Source: Collinsella aerofaciens (GTDB lineage Bacteria; Actinomycetota; Coriobacteriia; Coriobacteriales; Coriobacteriaceae). From it: a stretch of 64,000 bases of DNA. Positions 61,227 through 64,000 of the stretch are shown one piece after another. Each line of letters starts with the position of its first letter. Positions within the stretch are counted from its first letter, which is position 1. The DNA lies in NCBI GenBank assembly GCA_008680965.1, contig NAKE01000001.1:1116001-1180000 (forward strand), given 5' to 3'. The position numbers were made by a program, and so were the translations under genes. The notes beneath the pieces are model-generated. The model worked only from the letters and a program-made list of their open reading frames with translations. It searched no databases and was not told the DNA's origin.

Positions 61227-61255
61227 TGACATTACAAAAATCGTGTCGGACGATT
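61227..61255 (+). promoter_or_regulatory. Candidate promoter of the radical SAM gene
   Basis: TTGACA at 61227-61232 is a perfect -35 hexamer; ACGATT about 18 bases downstream is a weak -10. It faces the gene at 61338. Confidence 0.45.
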
Positions 61256-61337
61256 ACGGCACCTTGGGCTTGAGCCGTCCGTGCGGTTGGTCCTTTTGCG
61301 CTTGAGCTGCTGAATCGTTGTTTTGGAGCATGTTTTT

Positions 61338-62291
61338 ATGCCGACGTCGTTGACCGAACTTTTTTCGCCCGCCTGCCATTTGTGTCCGCGCCGTTGCGGT
61401 GCGGCGCGCGATGAGGGTGCGCGCGGCGCATGCGGTGCTAACGACACGCTCAAGGTGGCCCGCGCGGCGCTTCATATGTGGGAGGAGCCGCCTATCTCGG
61501 GCGAGGCCGGTTCGGGCACGATCTTCTTTAGCGGCTGCTCGCTCAAATGCGTCTATTGTCAGAACCACGAGATCTCGACGGGCAATTTTGGGCTTGAGAT
61601 TTCGCCCGAGCGCCTGGTCGAGATTATGTTGGAGCTGCAGGACCAGGGTGCGAACAATATTAACCTGGTGACGGCGACACACTACGCGCACCTGCTGCCG
61701 GCTGCGATTGCCGCGGCACGGGCGCGCGGGCTGTCCATCCCAATCGTCTACAACACGAGCGGTTATGAGCGCGCGAGTGCCGTGGCGGCGCTCGGCGATT
61801 TGGTCGACGTGTGGCTTACCGACTTTAAATATGCCGATGCGGGGCTTGCGCAGTCGCTCTCCCACATTAAGGACTACCCGCGTGTGGCCGTGTCGGGCTT
61901 GGCGCAAATGGCACGCGAGATCGAACGCCGCGGGGGAGAGCTGGTGGACGAGGACGGGCTCATGAAGCGCGGCATGATCGTGCGTCACCTGGTGCTGCCG
62001 GGGCATGCGGACGATTCGTGTCGCGTACTGGACCTTGTGTGGCAGACGGTGGGCGATGTGCCGATCTCGGTCATGAACCAGTACACGCCCAATGCGCTCA
62101 TGCGCGAGCAGGGCGGCGACCTGGCACGAGCCGTGACGCGCGATGAGTACGAGCAGGTGCTCGACCATGCCGACGACCTGGGCTTTACAACGATGTTCTG
62201 GCAAGAGGGCGGCGCGGTAGACGAGAGCTTCACCCCAGCGTTTGACACCACCGGCGTCCTTACCAGCGCAAAGCAACGCGTTCGCCGATGA
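61338..62291 (+). CDS. Radical SAM protein (pyruvate formate-lyase activase-like)
   Basis: A 317-aa radical SAM enzyme of the PflA-like (AmmeMemoRadiSam/YqeV) branch. The cluster motif CSLKCVYCQN is near residue 73; before it is an N-terminal CHLCPRRCG pair that may bind another metal. GNNINLVTATHYAHLLP fits the SAM-binding strand. Such proteins activate glycyl-radical or related enzymes; the partner is not next to it. ATG 61338 follows GGAG. Confidence 0.87.
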   Translation: MPTSLTELFSPACHLCPRRCGAARDEGARGACGANDTLKVARAALHMWEEPPISGEAGSGTIFFSGCSLKCVYCQNHEISTGNFGLEISPERLVEIMLELQDQGANNINLVTATHYAHLLPAAIAAARARGLSIPIVYNTSGYERASAVAALGDLVDVWLTDFKYADAGLAQSLSHIKDYPRVAVSGLAQMAREIERRGGELVDEDGLMKRGMIVRHLVLPGHADDSCRVLDLVWQTVGDVPISVMNQYTPNALMREQGGDLARAVTRDEYEQVLDHADDLGFTTMFWQEGGAVDESFTPAFDTTGVLTSAKQRVRR

Positions 62292-62298
62292 TTTTTCT

Positions 62299-62366
62299 GG
62301 GACGGGGATTAAAAAATCATCGAGAGGATTGCCTGCTCGAAAAGTAGTCAAAATAGCCCCGTCCCA
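62299..62366. repeat. Intergenic repeat (family C), inverted
   Basis: GGGACGGGGATTAAAAAATCAT at the left and AGTAGTCAAAATAGCCCCGTCCC at the right; GGGACGGGG (62299) and CCCCGTCCC (62358) are inverted. The same two modules occur at 44639-44713. Confidence 0.5.
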
Positions 62367-62427
62367 AAAAGACTGGGTAATGGGCGTTGACAGTTGGCGA
62401 GCCGTAGGTAAAATATCAACTTGTCCT

Positions 62428-62500
62428 GGGGACGTAGCTCAGTTGGGAGAGCGCTGCCGTCGCATGGCAGAGGCCGAGGGTTCGACTCCCTTCGTCTCCA
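62428..62500 (+). tRNA. tRNA-Ala (anticodon CGC)
   Basis: 73 bases fold as a cloverleaf. Acceptor GGGGACG pairs with CGTCTCC, D-arm GCTC...GAGC, anticodon stem CTGCC/GGCAG with loop GTCGCAT (anticodon CGC, U33 present), T-arm GAGGGTTCGACTCCC. CCA is not fully encoded. Confidence 0.93.
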
Positions 62501-62516
62501 CCCTTGGATTTGATAA

Positions 62517-62546
62517 GCCGCTGACATTGTGTCGGCGGCTTTTTTT
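62517..62546 (+). terminator. Terminator after tRNA-Ala
   Basis: GCCGCTGAC (62517-62525) pairs with GTCGGCGGC (62531-62539), one G-U pair, then TTTTTTT. Confidence 0.9.
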
Positions 62547-62564
62547 AAAAGAAAGGGCTGCACT

Positions 62565-63023
62565 ATGGCCGAGCTTGAGTCCCAACCATTGTCTGACGAG
62601 GAGCGCGCCGAGTTGGAAGAGCTCCGCGCCGAGAAGGCCCGCCGCGAGGAGCAGGAAAAGGCTCGTCGCGAGCGTGAGGAGCTGGTCGCCCTGCGCGCCG
62701 AGCGTGCGAAGGCCGATGAGGCCGCTGCCAAGGCCGCATCCGAGCGCAAGCCCATGCCCGCACCCAAGTCCGCCGCCGCGAAGCCTGCGCCTGCCGCACC
62801 CAAACCTCAACCTAAAAAGGTGGCTCATCCCAAGCCCGCCGAGCCCAAGCCGAGTCGTGACGAGATGACCTTTGCCCAGCGCATGGTCACCTCTAAAGAG
62901 CCTGTGGACGAGGACGATATCCCCGGCATGCCGCCGGCTCAAAAGCTCATCATCGCGCTCGCCCTGATTGGGTTTATCGTCTTTATGGGCTACACGATCA
63001 CGGGCAGCATGGGGCTGCACTAA
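62565..63023 (+). CDS. Coiled-coil protein with C-terminal membrane helix
   Basis: A 152-aa protein with no named family. Residues 8-60 are a highly charged coiled coil (SDEERAELEELRAEKARREEQ...), residues 62-95 an Ala/Pro/Lys linker, and residues 128-148 a single membrane helix (LIIALALIGFIVFMGYTI). The layout, N-in tail-anchored, suggests a small envelope-associated scaffold. ATG 62565 follows GAAAGGGC. Confidence 0.8.
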   Translation: MAELESQPLSDEERAELEELRAEKARREEQEKARREREELVALRAERAKADEAAAKAASERKPMPAPKSAAAKPAPAAPKPQPKKVAHPKPAEPKPSRDEMTFAQRMVTSKEPVDEDDIPGMPPAQKLIIALALIGFIVFMGYTITGSMGLH

Positions 63024-63106
63024 CCGAACCGCACCCGGCGCCCCGCTCGCGTATTCCGCACCGCCCAACCCTCAACCTCTGTACAACATATTCGAAAGGT
63101 CGCCCC

Positions 63107-64000
63107 ATGGCTTTGACCGACATCTCGCATCCCACCGACATCGCAATGCTCACCGATCTGTACGAGCTCACTATGGCCCAGGGCCTGTGGGAGAGCGGTA
63201 AAGCCAATGAGCAAGGTTGTTTTACGGCGTTTTACCGCGACCATCCGTTTGGTAGCGCGTACGCCGTTATGTGCGGCACCGCCGAGCTTCCCGAGCTCGT
63301 CGAGAATCTACGTTTTACGTCCGAGGATATCGAGTACCTAGCCTCGCTTCAGGCTCCCGCCGGCGGTGCGATGTTTAAACCCGCATTCCTCGACTACCTG
63401 CGCAACTTCCGCGCGCACGTGAACATTGACGCCGTGCCCGAGGGCGAGCTCGTTTTTCCGCGCGAGCCCATGGTGCGCGTTACCGGTCCGGCGCTGGAGT
63501 GCCAGCTGCTCGAGACGGCGCTGCTCAACATCGTCGGCTTCCAGACGCTCGTCGCCACCAAGACGGCGCGCGTGGTGTTGGCGGCGGATGGCCGTCCCGT
63601 CGCCGAGTTTGGCCTGCGCCGCGCCCAGGGTCCCGATGGCGGTCTGGCCGTCGCCCGCGCAAGCTATGTGGCCGGCTGCTCGTCCACGTCTAACGTCCTT
63701 GCCGGGCGCCGTTACGGTATCCCCGTCTTTGGCACACACGCGCACAGCTGGGTGATGAGCTTTGACTCCGAGCTCGAGGCCTTCCGCGCCTTTGCCAAGT
63801 CGAGCCCCAAGAATTGCACGCTGCTCATCGACACCTACGATGTGCGCGAGGGCTGCGAGCACGCCATTACGGTTGCCAAGGAGATGGAGGCGGCGGGCGA
63901 GCGCCTGTCGGCTATTCGCATTGACTCGGGCGACCTGGCCAAGCTCTCCAAGTATGTCCGCGGTCGTTTCGATGCCGAGGGCCTACCTTATGTGGGAATC
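63107..64000 (+). CDS. pncB: Nicotinate phosphoribosyltransferase (partial)
   Basis: The first 298 codons run to the window edge. The enzyme makes NaMN from nicotinate and PRPP for NAD salvage. It opens MLTDLYELTMAQGLWESG, has EPMVRVTGPALECQLLETALLNI near residue 122, FGLRRAQGPDGGLAVARASYVAGCSSTSNV near residue 167 and RIDSGDLAKLS near residue 270, all typical. ATG 63107 follows CGAAAGGTCG. The C-terminus is outside the window. Confidence 0.92.
   Translation, partial: MALTDISHPTDIAMLTDLYELTMAQGLWESGKANEQGCFTAFYRDHPFGSAYAVMCGTAELPELVENLRFTSEDIEYLASLQAPAGGAMFKPAFLDYLRNFRAHVNIDAVPEGELVFPREPMVRVTGPALECQLLETALLNIVGFQTLVATKTARVVLAADGRPVAEFGLRRAQGPDGGLAVARASYVAGCSSTSNVLAGRRYGIPVFGTHAHSWVMSFDSELEAFRAFAKSSPKNCTLLIDTYDVREGCEHAITVAKEMEAAGERLSAIRIDSGDLAKLSKYVRGRFDAEGLPYVGI

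Noticed and set aside
61227..61260. TTGACA as the promoter of the 6S-like RNA
   Set aside because: It lies on the opposite strand and points to the radical SAM gene.

Overview
The window reads as a chromosomal segment of a high-GC anaerobic actinobacterium, most likely Coriobacteriia and probably Collinsella or a close relative. That assignment is an inference from gene content, strong Shine-Dalgarno sites, GC-rich codon use and general protein character; no marker search was possible. Two blocks differ in composition from the housekeeping background: a defence island (about 10.2-19.8 kb, visibly more A+T rich) and a very GC-rich nest of insertion sequences (48.6-53.7 kb).

Layout. 0.3-6.4 kb: tgt, a LOG-family protein, a RelB/YafQ-type toxin-antitoxin pair, a DegV protein, a HAD phosphatase and an M20 dipeptidase. 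6.5-9.2 kb: a decayed prophage segment (terminase large subunit and portal, both broken). 9.1-19.8 kb: a Cys-rich hypothetical gene, then a five-gene restriction-like operon (D12-type DNA methylase, large NPPW methylase, 173-aa unknown, McrB-like motor, McrC-like nuclease), then HigB/HigA(ImmA) with sce7725-like and sce7726-like genes. A possible scaffold-gene scrap at 20.0 kb may be the far edge of the same prophage. 20.4-24.1 kb: pstSCAB phosphate uptake. 24.3-27.5 kb: ABC-F protein, Cof-type phosphatase, DtxR-family regulator. 27.8-30.5 kb: a zinc/cadmium-type efflux set (P-type ATPase, small HMA protein, CadC/ArsR repressor) with three matching operator sites. 30.8-41.7 kb: exonuclease, His-rich metal exporter, YaiI, DUF308, nitroreductase, twin histidine phosphatases, a DUF1015-like protein, an M20 pseudogene, a possible AbiEi/DUF559-like nuclease, and serC-serA. 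41.9-48.5 kb: CPA1 antiporter, metallophosphatase, flippase, pckA. 48.5-58.1 kb: insertion sequences interleaved with B3/B4, MarR, DegV and MGMT-like genes. 58.4-64 kb: trpS, a TagO-like transferase, a structured RNA resembling 6S RNA, a radical SAM activase, tRNA-Ala(CGC), a coiled-coil membrane protein and the start of a nicotinate phosphoribosyltransferase.

The two most striking things are these. First, two copies of the same 1,454-bp IS3-family element lie at exactly the same position in the loop of a REP-like palindrome that recurs six times here, with the same 3-bp duplication (CAG). One copy has been hit by an IS21-family element, and that one in turn by a second IS3-family element, giving a three-level nest whose every boundary can be read. 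Second, the restriction-like operon pairs two adenine-type methylases with an McrB motor that has no N-terminal DNA-reading domain, plus an uncharacterised 173-aa protein that may supply it.
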